NCBI GenBank assembly: GCA_001689415.1
Contig: LUJM01000070.1
Span: 6,174-49,236 of the forward strand
Origin: Bacteroidales bacterium M2
GTDB taxonomy: Bacteria; Bacteroidota; Bacteroidia; Bacteroidales; Muribaculaceae
DNA length: 43,063 bases
Direction of reading: 5' to 3'
Shown here: in pieces, positions 17,844 to 25,416 of the stretch
Layout of the letters: every line of letters starts with the position of its first letter
Position numbering within the stretch: the stretch's first letter is position 1
The notes under the pieces: generated by a model
The model's database searches: none
Told to the model about the DNA's origin: nothing
What the model saw: the letters and a program-made list of their open reading frames with translations, nothing else
Program-made: the position numbers and the translations under genes

Positions 17844-19193
17844 ATGAGATTTTTCGAGACACTTAAGAATATCTGGACAATCGAGGAGCTGCGTCAGCGA
17901 CTTCTGATTACCCTCCTGCTGGTGTTTATCTACCGAGTAGGCTGCTATGTGGTGTTGCCGGGCATTTCGCCCAGCGACATCGACGCGCTCTCGAGTTTCA
18001 CCAACAAGAGCGGTATCATGCAGCTCGTCGATATGTTCTCGGGCGGTGCTTTCTCGCAAGCGTCGATCTTCGCACTCGGTATCATGCCTTATATCACAGC
18101 TTCGATTGTTATCCAGCTGTGCGGCATGATTTTGCCGTCGTTCCAGAAGATGCAGCGCGAAGGCGAGAGCGGCCGTCAGAAAATGAACCAGTACACCCGC
18201 TATCTGACGGTGCTTATTCTTTTCCTGCAGGCTCCGGCCTACCTGATCAACCTTCAGGTGCAGGTGAATGGTGCCGCCAACGGCAGTACTCTCCAGCTGG
18301 GATTCTGGACGGTAGTTTACCTGACCCTGATTCTCACTGCCGGTTCGATGTTTATCATGTGGCTTGGTGAGCGTATCACCGACCGCGGTATCGGCAATGG
18401 TATTTCCTTCATCATTCTTGTAGGTATCATTGCACGTCTGCCGCAGGCTCTTATTTTCGAGTTCACAAACCGTCTTCCCGGTCAGGGTACCGGCCAGGGT
18501 GGTCTTGTGATGTTCTTGGTAGAGATTGTACTGCTTTTCGCAGTAACCGTAGGCGCAGTGCTTCTTGTGCAGGGTACACGTAAGGTACCTGTGCAGTATG
18601 CCAAGCGTATCGTAGGCAACCGCCAGTACGGTGGTGCCCGCCAGTACATTCCCTTGAAGGTAAATGCCGCCGGTGTAATGCCTATCATTTTTGCCCAGGC
18701 TATCATGTTTATCCCCATGACCCTTGCGGGCTTCCGCGGAGGCGAGAGCGGATTCATGCATGCTTTCACCGACATCAACGGCTTCTGGTACAATTTTGTC
18801 TTCTTCGTACTCATCGTAGCGTTTACATATTTCTATACCGCCATTACAGTGCGCCCCACTCAGATGGCCGAGGATATGAAGCGCAACAATGGATTTATCC
18901 CCGGCGTTAAACCGGGAAAGAAGACGGCTGAGTATCTCGATGCCATCATGTCGCGTATCACACTGCCGGGTTCGATTTTCCTGGGTGTGGTAGCTATCCT
19001 GCCTGCGTTCGCACGATTCTTCGGCATCAGCCAGAATTTTGCCCAGTTCTTCGGCGGTACATCGCTGCTGATTATGGTGGGTGTAGTTCTGGACACCTTG
19101 CAGCAGATCGAGTCGCACCTGATGATGCACCATTATGACGGCCTTATGAAAGAAGGCAAGATCAAGGGTCGCACAACAGGGCAGGCTTATTAA
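17844..19193 (+). CDS. secY: Protein translocase subunit SecY
   Basis: Protein of 449 aa from ATG 17844 (MRFFETLKNIW); an upstream in-frame start would overlap rplO. SecY forms the inner-membrane channel for exported and membrane proteins with SecE and SecG. Ten hydrophobic segments are expected; clear ones include LLITLLLVFIYRVGCYVV, the plug-region start VVLPGISPSDID and YITASIVIQLCGMILPSFQK. GERITDRGIGNGISFIILVG and the cytoplasmic loop NNGFIPGVKPGK with the conserved Arg/Gly-Pro features are present. In this window it serves the many secreted proteins. Confidence 0.98.
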   Translation: MRFFETLKNIWTIEELRQRLLITLLLVFIYRVGCYVVLPGISPSDIDALSSFTNKSGIMQLVDMFSGGAFSQASIFALGIMPYITASIVIQLCGMILPSFQKMQREGESGRQKMNQYTRYLTVLILFLQAPAYLINLQVQVNGAANGSTLQLGFWTVVYLTLILTAGSMFIMWLGERITDRGIGNGISFIILVGIIARLPQALIFEFTNRLPGQGTGQGGLVMFLVEIVLLFAVTVGAVLLVQGTRKVPVQYAKRIVGNRQYGGARQYIPLKVNAAGVMPIIFAQAIMFIPMTLAGFRGGESGFMHAFTDINGFWYNFVFFVLIVAFTYFYTAITVRPTQMAEDMKRNNGFIPGVKPGKKTAEYLDAIMSRITLPGSIFLGVVAILPAFARFFGISQNFAQFFGGTSLLIMVGVVLDTLQQIESHLMMHHYDGLMKEGKIKGRTTGQAY

Positions 19194-19229
19194 TCACGAC
19201 GCAAGCCAACAACCAATATCTACGCTTAA

Positions 19230-20012
19230 ATGATTTATCTCAAGACACCGGAAGAAGTCGAAACCATGCGGAGTTCGTCGACGCTCGTGAGCCAGACTCT
19301 GGGCGAGGTGGCCCGCTGGATTGAACCCGGCGTAACCACACGCAAGCTCGACACCATTGCCAGGGAGTTTATCCTTGACAATGGTGGCAAGCCTGCCTGC
19401 TTAGGGTACGAAGGATTTCCGGCCACGCTATGTATCGAGGTTAACGAGACCGTGGTTCACGGTTTCCCCAGTGACCGAGTGTTGCTCGACGGCGATATCA
19501 TCGGTATCGATACAGTGGTTGAGAAAGATGGATTTTGCGGAGACTCCTGCTATACTTTTGCGGTGGGCACTGTTTCGCCGGAGAAGATGGCACTGCTGCG
19601 CACAACCAAAGAAGCCCTTTATGTGGGCATCGAAGCCGCCAAGATAGGAGCTCGTATCGGCGACATCTCCAATGCTATCCAGACATATTGCGAACGCCGC
19701 GGTTATAGCGTTGTCCGCGAGATGACCGGTCATGGCATCGGACGTAAGATGCACGAGAGCCCCGAGGTGGCTAATTACGGACGCCGCGGTATAGGCCCCC
19801 GCCTTGCCAACGGCATGTGTTTCTGTATCGAGCCCATGATCAATATGGGCAGTCGCAATATTGTCATCGCGCCCAATGGCTGGGAGGCTCTCACACGCGA
19901 CCGCAAACCGTCGGCGCACTATGAGCACACGCTTGCCATGGTGAATGACAAGATTGAAATCCTCACCACTTTTGACTACATCAAGGATGTATTAAAAGAT
20001 AAATTTATTTAA
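19230..20012 (+). CDS. map: Methionine aminopeptidase, type I
   Basis: Metalloprotease of 260 aa that removes the starting Met from nascent proteins. All five metal ligands are identifiable: Asp94 (GIDTVV), Asp105 (GDSCYTF), His168 (TGHGIGRKMHE), Glu201 (FCIEPMINMG) and Glu232 (YEHTLAM). There is no N-terminal zinc or SH3 extension, so it is type Ia. It lies 36 nt after secY and 10 nt before infA. Confidence 0.97.
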   Translation: MIYLKTPEEVETMRSSSTLVSQTLGEVARWIEPGVTTRKLDTIAREFILDNGGKPACLGYEGFPATLCIEVNETVVHGFPSDRVLLDGDIIGIDTVVEKDGFCGDSCYTFAVGTVSPEKMALLRTTKEALYVGIEAAKIGARIGDISNAIQTYCERRGYSVVREMTGHGIGRKMHESPEVANYGRRGIGPRLANGMCFCIEPMINMGSRNIVIAPNGWEALTRDRKPSAHYEHTLAMVNDKIEILTTFDYIKDVLKDKFI

Positions 20013-20022
20013 ACACCTATCT

Positions 20023-20241
20023 ATGGCAAAACAATCAGCAATCGAACAGGACGGTACAATCATCGAGGCTCTGTCTAACGCAATGTTCCGCGTGGAGCTC
20101 GAGAACGGTCATGAGATTACGGCACATATATCGGGCAAGATGCGCATGCATTATATCAAGATATTGCCCGGCGACAAAGTGCGAGTAGAAATGACACCCT
20201 ATGACCTGTCTAAAGGACGCATTGCTTTCCGCTATAAATAA
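20023..20241 (+). CDS. infA: Translation initiation factor IF-1
   Basis: Protein of 72 aa, an S1-like OB-fold that blocks the ribosomal A site during initiation. DGTIIEALSNAMFRVELENG, AHISGKMRMHYIKILPGD and YDLSKGRIAFRYK are textbook family motifs. The position between map and rpmJ is usual for Bacteroidetes. Confidence 0.98.
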   Translation: MAKQSAIEQDGTIIEALSNAMFRVELENGHEITAHISGKMRMHYIKILPGDKVRVEMTPYDLSKGRIAFRYK

Positions 20242-20258
20242 TCGAAACACTAAAAGAT

Positions 20259-20375
20259 ATGAAAGTAAGAGCTTCTGTAAAGAAACGCACACCGGACAGC
20301 AAGATCGTCCGCCGCAAGGGACGTCTTTATGTCATCAATAAGAAAAACCCCAAATACAAACTACGTCAAGGATAA
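20259..20375 (+). CDS. rpmJ: 50S ribosomal protein L36 (bL36), zinc-free variant
   Basis: A short gene of 38 codons. It starts MKVRASVKKR and ends NPKYKLRQG. The zinc-binding form has CxxC plus Cys and His ligands (E. coli KLCRNCK and ICSAEPKHK). Here those places read KRTPDSK and INKKNPKYK, so none of the four ligands remains. L36 rests on 23S rRNA below the L7/L12 stalk base. It lies 17 nt after infA and 6 nt before rpsM. Confidence 0.95.
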   Translation: MKVRASVKKRTPDSKIVRRKGRLYVINKKNPKYKLRQG

Positions 20376-20381
20376 AGTATT

Positions 20382-20762
20382 ATGGCAGTACGTATAGTGG
20401 GAGTTGACCTCCCCCAAAACAAAAGAGGTGAAATCGCCTTGACCTATATCTTCGGCATCGGCCGCAGCGCTGCCCGCGCAATTCTGAATAAAGCCGGCAT
20501 CGACGTCAACACCAAGGTACAGGATTGGACTGACAGCGAAGCCGCACGCGTACGCGAGGTAATCGGCACAGACTACAAAGTAGAAGGTGACCTCCGCAGC
20601 GAGATTCAGCTCAACATTAAACGCCTGATGGATATCGGCTGCTACCGTGGCATCCGTCACCGTAACGGTCTGCCCGTTCGTGGCCAGAGCACTAAGAACA
20701 ACGCCCGCACCCGCAAGGGCCGCAAGAAAACCGTTGCTAACAAGAAGAAAGCTACTAAATAA
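20382..20762 (+). CDS. rpsM: 30S ribosomal protein S13 (uS13)
   Basis: Protein of 126 aa in the 30S head, contacting the P-site tRNA and bridges B1a/B1b. RIVGVDLPQNKRGEIALTYI, GCYRGIRHRNGLPVRGQSTK and NNARTRKGRKK identify it. In E. coli, S4 represses the alpha operon at the leader of this gene. Only 6 nt precede it here, so that site must be absent or moved. Confidence 0.97.
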   Translation: MAVRIVGVDLPQNKRGEIALTYIFGIGRSAARAILNKAGIDVNTKVQDWTDSEAARVREVIGTDYKVEGDLRSEIQLNIKRLMDIGCYRGIRHRNGLPVRGQSTKNNARTRKGRKKTVANKKKATK

Positions 20763-20770
20763 GAATTAAC

Positions 20771-21160
20771 ATGGCAAAAAAAACAGTCGCAGCAAAGAAA
20801 CGTAACGTCAAGGTTGGCGCAGAAGGCCAGCTCCACGTTCACTCGTCTTTCAACAATATCATTGTCTGCTTAGCCAACAGCGAAGGCCAGGTAATCTCAT
20901 GGTCGAGTGCAGGCAAGATGGGCTTCCGTGGTTCTAAGAAGAACACTCCGTATGCTGCCCAGATGGCTGCCCAGGATTGCGCCAAGATAGCTTATGATCT
21001 TGGTCTCCGCAAAGTGAAAGCTTATCTAAAGGGTCCGGGCAACGGCCGTGAGTCGGCAGTCCGCACAATAGATGGCGCAGGTATCAAAGTAACCGAAATC
21101 ATCGACGTTACCCCGCTTCCTCACAACGGTTGCCGTCCTCCGAAACGTCGTAGAGTCTGA
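20771..21160 (+). CDS. rpsK: 30S ribosomal protein S11 (uS11)
   Basis: Protein of 129 aa on the 30S platform near the E site. HVHSSFNNIIVCLANSEGQV, GPGNGRESAVRTIDGAGIKV and the C-terminal PLPHNGCRPPKRRRV are diagnostic. It is followed by a 264-nt non-coding gap, the longest inside the operon. Confidence 0.97.
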   Translation: MAKKTVAAKKRNVKVGAEGQLHVHSSFNNIIVCLANSEGQVISWSSAGKMGFRGSKKNTPYAAQMAAQDCAKIAYDLGLRKVKAYLKGPGNGRESAVRTIDGAGIKVTEIIDVTPLPHNGCRPPKRRRV

Positions 21161-21424
21161 GGCTCAGAGCCCGGTACCGGCATAAACCGGTTAATGGCTC
21201 TGCTTTCGCTTTTAGTAAACCACAAACATCAACACGCGGGATTTAGCCAGCCATGCACGCCAATGCATGAGCGGCATCCGACAAGCGGCAGACCTCTCAC
21301 AACGCGCTTCAGGCGAATAGACCGTATTTTAGATCACCTCTCTACGGTCGCGGCTGCGCCGGAGCAGCGCTGAGCAGGCGCCCCAGGAAACAAGGCTTCA
21401 TCCCGATAAAATGATTTCAATACA
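21161..21424 (+). promoter_or_regulatory. Structured rpsK-rpsD spacer, candidate S4 regulatory leader
   Basis: A 264-nt gap. Foldable elements: CAGAGCC/GGCTCTG (21165-21202) around an inner hairpin ACCGG-CATAAA-CCGGT; CATGCA-CGCCAA-TGCATG (21252-21269); GACCGTA/TACGGTC (21320-21349); and GCTGC-GCCGGA-GCAGC (21353-21368). No TAnnTTTG promoter and no T-rich terminator is present. S4 controls its own gene through an mRNA site in both E. coli and Bacillus. A ribosomal leader here is inferred, and the covariance needed to prove it cannot be run. Confidence 0.55.
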
Positions 21425-22030
21425 ATGGCAAGATACACAGGTCCCAAGACCAAAATAGCCCGTAAGTTCGGCGAACCGATTTTCGGAGAAGACAAAGTGC
21501 TCGCACGTCGTAACTTCCCCCCCGGTCAGCACGGTGCAAACAAGCGCCGCAAAACGAGCGAGTACGGCGTACAGCTTCGCGAGAAACAGAAAGCTAAATA
21601 CACCTATGGTGTACTTGAGCGTCAGTTCCGCAACCTCTTCGAGAAAGCTTCGAGCCTCAAAGGTATTACCGGTGAGATCCTCCTGCAGCTTCTTGAGAGC
21701 CGTCTCGACAACGTAGTATACCGTTTAGGTATCGCACCTACCCGTGCGGCAGCTCGTCAGCTTGTACTGCACCGTCACATCATCGTAAACGGAGAAGTTG
21801 TAAACATCGCATCTTACTCAGTAAAACCCGGTGACGTAGTAGGTGTACGTGAGCGCAGCAAGTCACTTGAGGTAATCGCTGATGCCCTTGCAGGATTCAA
21901 CCACAGCAAATATCCCTGGATAGAATGGGACGAAACTACCCGTAGCGGTAAATTCCTTCACGTCCCCGCCCGCGAAGACATCCCCGAGAACATCAAGGAG
22001 CAGCTGATTGTCGAGCTCTACTCTAAGTAA
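21425..22030 (+). CDS. rpsD: 30S ribosomal protein S4 (uS4)
   Basis: Protein of 201 aa, a primary 16S 5'-domain binder that nucleates 30S assembly. The start MARYTGPKTKIARKFGEPIF and FPPGQHGANKRRKTSEYGVQ are typical. The S4 RNA-binding domain contains RLDNVVYRLGIAPTRAAARQ and the loop HRHIIVNGEVVNI. No Cys4 zinc knuckle is present at the N-terminus. It is preceded by a long structured spacer. Confidence 0.97.
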   Translation: MARYTGPKTKIARKFGEPIFGEDKVLARRNFPPGQHGANKRRKTSEYGVQLREKQKAKYTYGVLERQFRNLFEKASSLKGITGEILLQLLESRLDNVVYRLGIAPTRAAARQLVLHRHIIVNGEVVNIASYSVKPGDVVGVRERSKSLEVIADALAGFNHSKYPWIEWDETTRSGKFLHVPAREDIPENIKEQLIVELYSK

Positions 22031-22052
22031 TCTTATACAATATTTCAGATCC

Positions 22053-23045
22053 ATGGCTATATTAGCATTCCAAAAACCTGAAGAGGTAGTAATGGTAGAA
22101 GCTTCAAACTTCTACGGCAAGTTCGAGTTCAAGCCTTTGGAGCCCGGCTATGGCATCACCGTGGGCAACGCCCTCCGTCGCGTGCTGCTTTCGTCGCTCG
22201 AAGGCTATGCGATATCGTCGATACGAATCGACGGCGTTAAGAACGAATTCGATGCCGTACCCGGCGTTAAGGAAGATGTAACCAATATCATCCTTAACCT
22301 AAAGCAGGTCGACCTCAAGCAGAAGGTTGAAGACAGCGACTACGAGCGTGTCACCATCACCGTTTCAGGCAAAGAAGTGTTCACAGCCGGCGACATTGCC
22401 AAGTCGCTCACGGCCTTCGAGGTCATGAACCCGGACTTGGTGATTTGTCATTTGGATCCCGACGCAGGTTTCACTATCGTACTGACGATCAACAAGGGTC
22501 GAGGCTGGGTACCGGCAGAGGAGAATGTCACCCCACAGGATGATATCGACACAATTGCCATCGACTCGATCTACACCCCGATCAAAAACGTCAAATACAC
22601 CGTCGAAAACTACCGCGTAGACCAGAAAACCGACTACGACAAACTGACTCTCGAGATAAGCACCAATGGGTCGATATTGCCCAAGGATGCCGTCAAAGAA
22701 GCAGCAAAGATATTGATTTATCATTTCATGCTGTTCAGCGACGAGAAAATCACTCTTGAGACCACCGAGACAGATCCGGGCGAGGAATTCGATGAAGAGG
22801 TATTGCATATGCGCCAACTTCTCAAATCGAAGCTGGTTGATATGCAGCTCTCAGTCCGTGCCCTCAACTGCCTTAAGAGCGCCGAGGTCGAAACCCTCGC
22901 CGAGCTGGTGGTATTCAATAAAACCGACTTGCTTAAATTCCGCAACTTCGGTAAAAAATCCTTGGTCGAACTCGAAGACCTCCTTACGAGTCTGAATCTC
23001 TCGTTCGGCATGGATATCTCCAAATACAAACTCGATAAAGAATAA
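22053..23045 (+). CDS. rpoA: DNA-directed RNA polymerase subunit alpha
   Basis: Protein of 330 aa from ATG 22053 (MAILAFQKPEEVV), chosen because upstream in-frame codons overlap rpsD. The N-terminal dimerisation domain (to about residue 235) has FKPLEPGYGITVGNALRRVL and contacts beta and beta'. The C-terminal domain (about 255-330), which binds DNA and regulators, has LSVRALNCLKSAEVETLAEL and LRKF-like LKFRNFGKKSLVELEDLL. The acidic linker DPGEEFDEEV lies between them. rplQ follows after 5 nt. Confidence 0.98.
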   Translation: MAILAFQKPEEVVMVEASNFYGKFEFKPLEPGYGITVGNALRRVLLSSLEGYAISSIRIDGVKNEFDAVPGVKEDVTNIILNLKQVDLKQKVEDSDYERVTITVSGKEVFTAGDIAKSLTAFEVMNPDLVICHLDPDAGFTIVLTINKGRGWVPAEENVTPQDDIDTIAIDSIYTPIKNVKYTVENYRVDQKTDYDKLTLEISTNGSILPKDAVKEAAKILIYHFMLFSDEKITLETTETDPGEEFDEEVLHMRQLLKSKLVDMQLSVRALNCLKSAEVETLAELVVFNKTDLLKFRNFGKKSLVELEDLLTSLNLSFGMDISKYKLDKE

Positions 23046-23050
23046 GCCCG

Positions 23051-23554
23051 ATGCGACACAATAAAAAATTCAACCACCTTAGCCGTCAGAAGGGTCACCG
23101 CGACTCACTGCTGGCTAACATGACGATCTCGCTCATCCTGCACAAGCGCATCTACACAACACTTGCAAAGGCAAAGGCACTTCGCGTATATGCCGAGCCC
23201 CTCATCAACCGCGCTAAGGAAGACACAATGACCAACCGCCGCGTTGTTTTCGGTTATCTCCAGAACAAAGAGGCTGTTAAGATCCTCTTCCAGGAGATCG
23301 CAGAAAAGATCGCCCAGCGTCCCGGCGGATACACCCGTATCCTTAAGACCGGCAAGCGTCTTGGTGACAACGCTAAAACTTGCTTCATTGAGCTGGTAGA
23401 CTACAACGAAGCTATGCTCAAGGACAAGACTGAAACCAAGGCTAAGACCCGCCGCAGCCGTCGTAAAACCACTGCAGCAGCCGAGAACCCTGTAGCTGAA
23501 GCAAAGGCTCAGGAGCCCGAACTGCCCGCAGCCGACGCTCCCGCAGCAGAGTAA
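23051..23554 (+). CDS. rplQ: 50S ribosomal protein L17 (bL17) with C-terminal extension
   Basis: Protein of 167 aa. The first 115 or so are ordinary L17 (MRHNKKFNHLSRQKGHRDSL, GGYTRILKTGKRLGDNAKTC), a protein at the tunnel-exit side of the 50S. A tail of about 45 residues rich in Ala, Lys, Glu and Pro (TRRSRRKTTAAAENPVAEAK onward) follows. Such low-complexity tails occur on L17 in other Bacteroidetes. It is the last gene of the operon, with a strong terminator 24 nt downstream. Confidence 0.97.
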   Translation: MRHNKKFNHLSRQKGHRDSLLANMTISLILHKRIYTTLAKAKALRVYAEPLINRAKEDTMTNRRVVFGYLQNKEAVKILFQEIAEKIAQRPGGYTRILKTGKRLGDNAKTCFIELVDYNEAMLKDKTETKAKTRRSRRKTTAAAENPVAEAKAQEPELPAADAPAAE

Positions 23555-23577
23555 TCATATTCGATATTGAATATATA

Positions 23578-23607
23578 AGCCCGGCGATACTATCGCCGGG
23601 CTTTTTT
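23578..23607 (+). terminator. Intrinsic terminator of the ribosomal operon
   Basis: An 11-bp perfect stem AGCCCGGCGAT/ATCGCCGGGCT with loop ACT is followed by six T residues. It is the strongest terminator in the window. Confidence 0.95.
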
Positions 23608-23621
23608 CTCGTTGAGACCCT

Positions 23622-23648
23622 GTTTAGAGTTTAGAGTTTAGAGTTTAG
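23622..23648. repeat. Short tandem repeat of TTTAGAG
   Basis: The heptamer TTTAGAG occurs three times in a row, followed by TTTAGG, directly after the operon terminator. Its function is unknown; copy number could vary by slippage. Confidence 0.85.
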
Positions 23649-23966
23649 GTAATAGCTTTTGTGGAACGGCCGCGGTTAATGGCACAAAGTGCTTGCGATA
23701 GATGCTTTACTGTCTAATGGGCAGTGTCTTCGACACTATTCAGCTGAGGAGAGATGTAGTCCCCGGTAAACTTCGTAATGCCGGGGTTCGGTAAGGTGAT
23801 GCTCTTCGAGCAAGTCCACAGGGCTTTGCTCTCCGAGATAAGTTTCGGCAAGGCGACATGTACTCAACGCTCTATCTGGATACCCTGTCGCAGGGTTGCG
23901 GTACGCTGCGGATTGGGGCGTGGGATGTGTTTCTCTGTCGATAATTTTATAAATGTACTTCTGCCC
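23649..23966. other. Gene-free stretch with a series of small hairpins
   Basis: No convincing gene is present. Several tight stem-loops follow one another: AGTGTC-TTC-GACACT (23723-23737), CCCCGG/CCGGGG (23761-23776), TGCTC-TTC-GAGCA (23800-23812), AGGGC-TTT-GCTCT (with one G.T pair) and CCCTG-TCG-CAGGG (23883-23895). The stems differ in sequence but share three-base loops. A 75-codon reading frame here lacks a recognisable domain. Confidence 0.5.
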
Positions 23967-24252
23967 GGTCGCGGCATGCCGCGACCCTACGAGTGGGTGG
24001 ATTGAAAAAATGATTTTTATGCTTAACTTAGTGACATTGCGGCATGCCGCGACCCTACGAGAGTGGGGGATGCAGATGCCCTTAAGTAAACAGCATTATG
24101 CCGCGACCTTACGGGCAGGCGGTTAGATAGGATGTTGACTATCTGTAAGTTAGTATCGCCTAACTGAGGCTTGTCTCGGAGAGCCAAGCTCCTATCGCTG
24201 ACACTCTTTCTCCTTAAGTAAACAGCATTGTGGCGCGACCCTGCAAGAGAGG
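23967..24252. repeat. Internal cluster of interspersed palindromic repeats
   Basis: This stretch has the same units as the contig head. It begins with the perfect 20-bp palindrome GGTCGCGGCATGCCGCGACC (23967-23986). A 43-nt exact copy of 93-135 follows at 24022-24064, then CTTAAGTAAACAGCATTATG (24081-24100). A 77-nt near copy of 1-76 lies at 24175-24251 and includes the shared 31-mer that begins and ends the contig. Spacing between units is roughly 55-65 nt. There is no open reading frame with support. Confidence 0.85.
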
Positions 24253-24402
24253 GGGGAATGACCGTGGCGATCAGCACGTCGGTTTTGTGTATCTATGCCT
24301 TATGGAAACGCATTGTGCTGAGTTGCTTTTGATAGTTGTCTTTTGGGGGAGTTAGTTTAGATTTTTGTTAATGATATTGTACCCGGTTGGGGGTTAGTCG
24401 AG
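24253..24402. other. Non-coding stretch upstream of recO
   Basis: No gene and no exact TAnnTTTG promoter are seen. The region is T- and G-rich (GTCTTTTGGGGGAG). The recO promoter must lie here or farther upstream but could not be recognised. Confidence 0.4.
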
Positions 24403-25131
24403 ATGCTTAAGAATATTTATTGTATAGCGCTTAGGACTGTAAAGGTAAATGATAGTCGCAACCTGCTATCAGTATGGAGCGATGAGTATGGGCGAATGAG
24501 TGTCGTAATGCCTTCGGGTAATAGTCGCGAGGCAAAACGTCGGCGAGCTCTTACGTCGCCATTGTCGCTGTTTGAGGCCGTGGCAGATGTTCGTGCCGAC
24601 AGGGATGTTGTGACTGTTCGTGATCTTATGCCCTTGCCTCAGTCACCAGGCATGAATCTGTCGCCAATGCGCGTTGCCGGGGCGGCGTTTATCGCGGAGG
24701 CGCTCGATGTGTTGCTGCGCCGTAGTGAGGCCGACCCTGCGCTCAGTGCCTTTCTATTCGATGCTCTTGCTTTTTATGGCGAGGCTGACAGTCGTTCGGC
24801 GGCGAACTTTATAGTATTCTTCTTTTTTCATCTGGCGAGATTTCTCGGTATTGTGCCGGAGCTTGAGGGTGAAGTTGCGAATAAAGTGATAGATCTTCGC
24901 GAGGGTAGGGTGGTAAGTTCAGTTCCTTTGCATGGAGATTATCTTGCAGGAGCAGATTTTCGTACAGCGATTGCACTTTCTCGAGTGCCATTGAGGCGTT
25001 GCGGGCTAATAAATATCGCGCGATTTGAACGTCGACGTGCACTTGATGTAATTTTACACTACTATGAAATGCACCTCGCGAGCCTCGAAAGCTTGAAAAG
25101 TCTCGAAATATTGCGTCAAATCTTCGACTAA
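24403..25131 (+). CDS. recO: DNA repair protein RecO
   Basis: Protein of 242 aa, the usual size. RecO with RecR loads RecA onto SSB-coated single-stranded DNA in the RecF pathway. The N-terminal OB fold is seen in IALRTVKVNDSRNLLSVWSD and EYGRMSVVMPSG. The helical domain carries FIAEALDVLLRRSEADPALS and FFFFHLARFLGIVPE. The C-terminal zinc-finger Cys cluster of other RecO proteins is absent, as is common in this phylum. Codon use is less biased than in the ribosomal genes. It is monocistronic, between the repeats and the tRNA genes. Confidence 0.9.
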   Translation: MLKNIYCIALRTVKVNDSRNLLSVWSDEYGRMSVVMPSGNSREAKRRRALTSPLSLFEAVADVRADRDVVTVRDLMPLPQSPGMNLSPMRVAGAAFIAEALDVLLRRSEADPALSAFLFDALAFYGEADSRSAANFIVFFFFHLARFLGIVPELEGEVANKVIDLREGRVVSSVPLHGDYLAGADFRTAIALSRVPLRRCGLINIARFERRRALDVILHYYEMHLASLESLKSLEILRQIFD

Positions 25132-25194
25132 ACGACCAAAATATTCTCTAAAACAGACAAAATTGCATTTTTCTTAAATTTTTTTGCGAAAAAA

Positions 25195-25226
25195 TTTGCA
25201 CAGAATAAAAAACAGTAGTAACTTTG
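25195..25226 (+). promoter_or_regulatory. Promoter of tRNA-Asp
   Basis: TTTG (25195-25198), a 20-nt spacer and TAACTTTG (25219-25226) match the consensus exactly; the -7 octamer is identical to that of the ribosomal operon. Transcription would start near 25233, about 45 nt before the tRNA. Confidence 0.75.
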
Positions 25227-25277
25227 CAGTGCAAAAGCGATAAAGCAATGCCTCTCCAACCGAGAAGATTGAAAAAC

Positions 25278-25351
25278 GGTGTGGTAGATCAGCTGGTTAG
25301 ATCGTCTGCCTGTCACGCAGAAGGTCGCGGGTTCGAGCCCCGTCCATACCG
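25278..25351 (+). tRNA. tRNA-Asp (anticodon GTC)
   Basis: The cloverleaf has acceptor GGTGTGG/CCATACC (one G.T pair), anticodon stem TCTGC/GCAGA with loop CTGTCAC, T arm GCGGG-TTCGAGC-CCCGT and discriminator G. The 3' CCA is not encoded. It has its own upstream promoter. Confidence 0.95.
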
Positions 25352-25366
25352 CAAGAGGAGAGAGGA

Positions 25367-25412
25367 GAATGAGAAATTGAAATCCTATGGATGAGATTTC
25401 TCATTCTTTTTT
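25367..25412 (+). terminator. Intrinsic terminator between the two tRNA genes
   Basis: A perfect 11-bp stem GAATGAGAAAT/ATTTCTCATTC is followed by an unbroken T run. It lies 16 nt after tRNA-Asp and 4 nt before tRNA-Arg, so the second tRNA would need read-through or its own promoter. No such promoter is seen. Confidence 0.75.
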
Positions 25413-25416
25413 AAAT

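Noticed and set aside
17703..19133. 476-codon reading frame antisense to secY and rplO
   Set aside because: It is a shadow of strongly biased codons on the + strand, low-complexity in character and with no domain.
20259..20375. Damaged rpmJ because its cysteines are missing
   Set aside because: The reading frame, length and other conserved residues are intact; it is the known zinc-free form of L36.
21320..21349. Loop sequence GATCACCTC resembling the 3' end of 16S rRNA (anti-Shine-Dalgarno)
   Set aside because: It is only nine bases, and as I recall many Bacteroidetes 16S ends read GGAACACCTCC. A chance match is likely.
23778..24005. 75-codon frame in the gene-free stretch
   Set aside because: It is made of the hairpins and the 20-bp palindrome; it has no promoter, no signal and no family resemblance.
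24022..24252. CRISPR-like periodicity of about 55-65 nt
   Set aside because: The units are diverged, internally palindromic and present elsewhere in both orientations; there are no uniform spacers and no cas genes.
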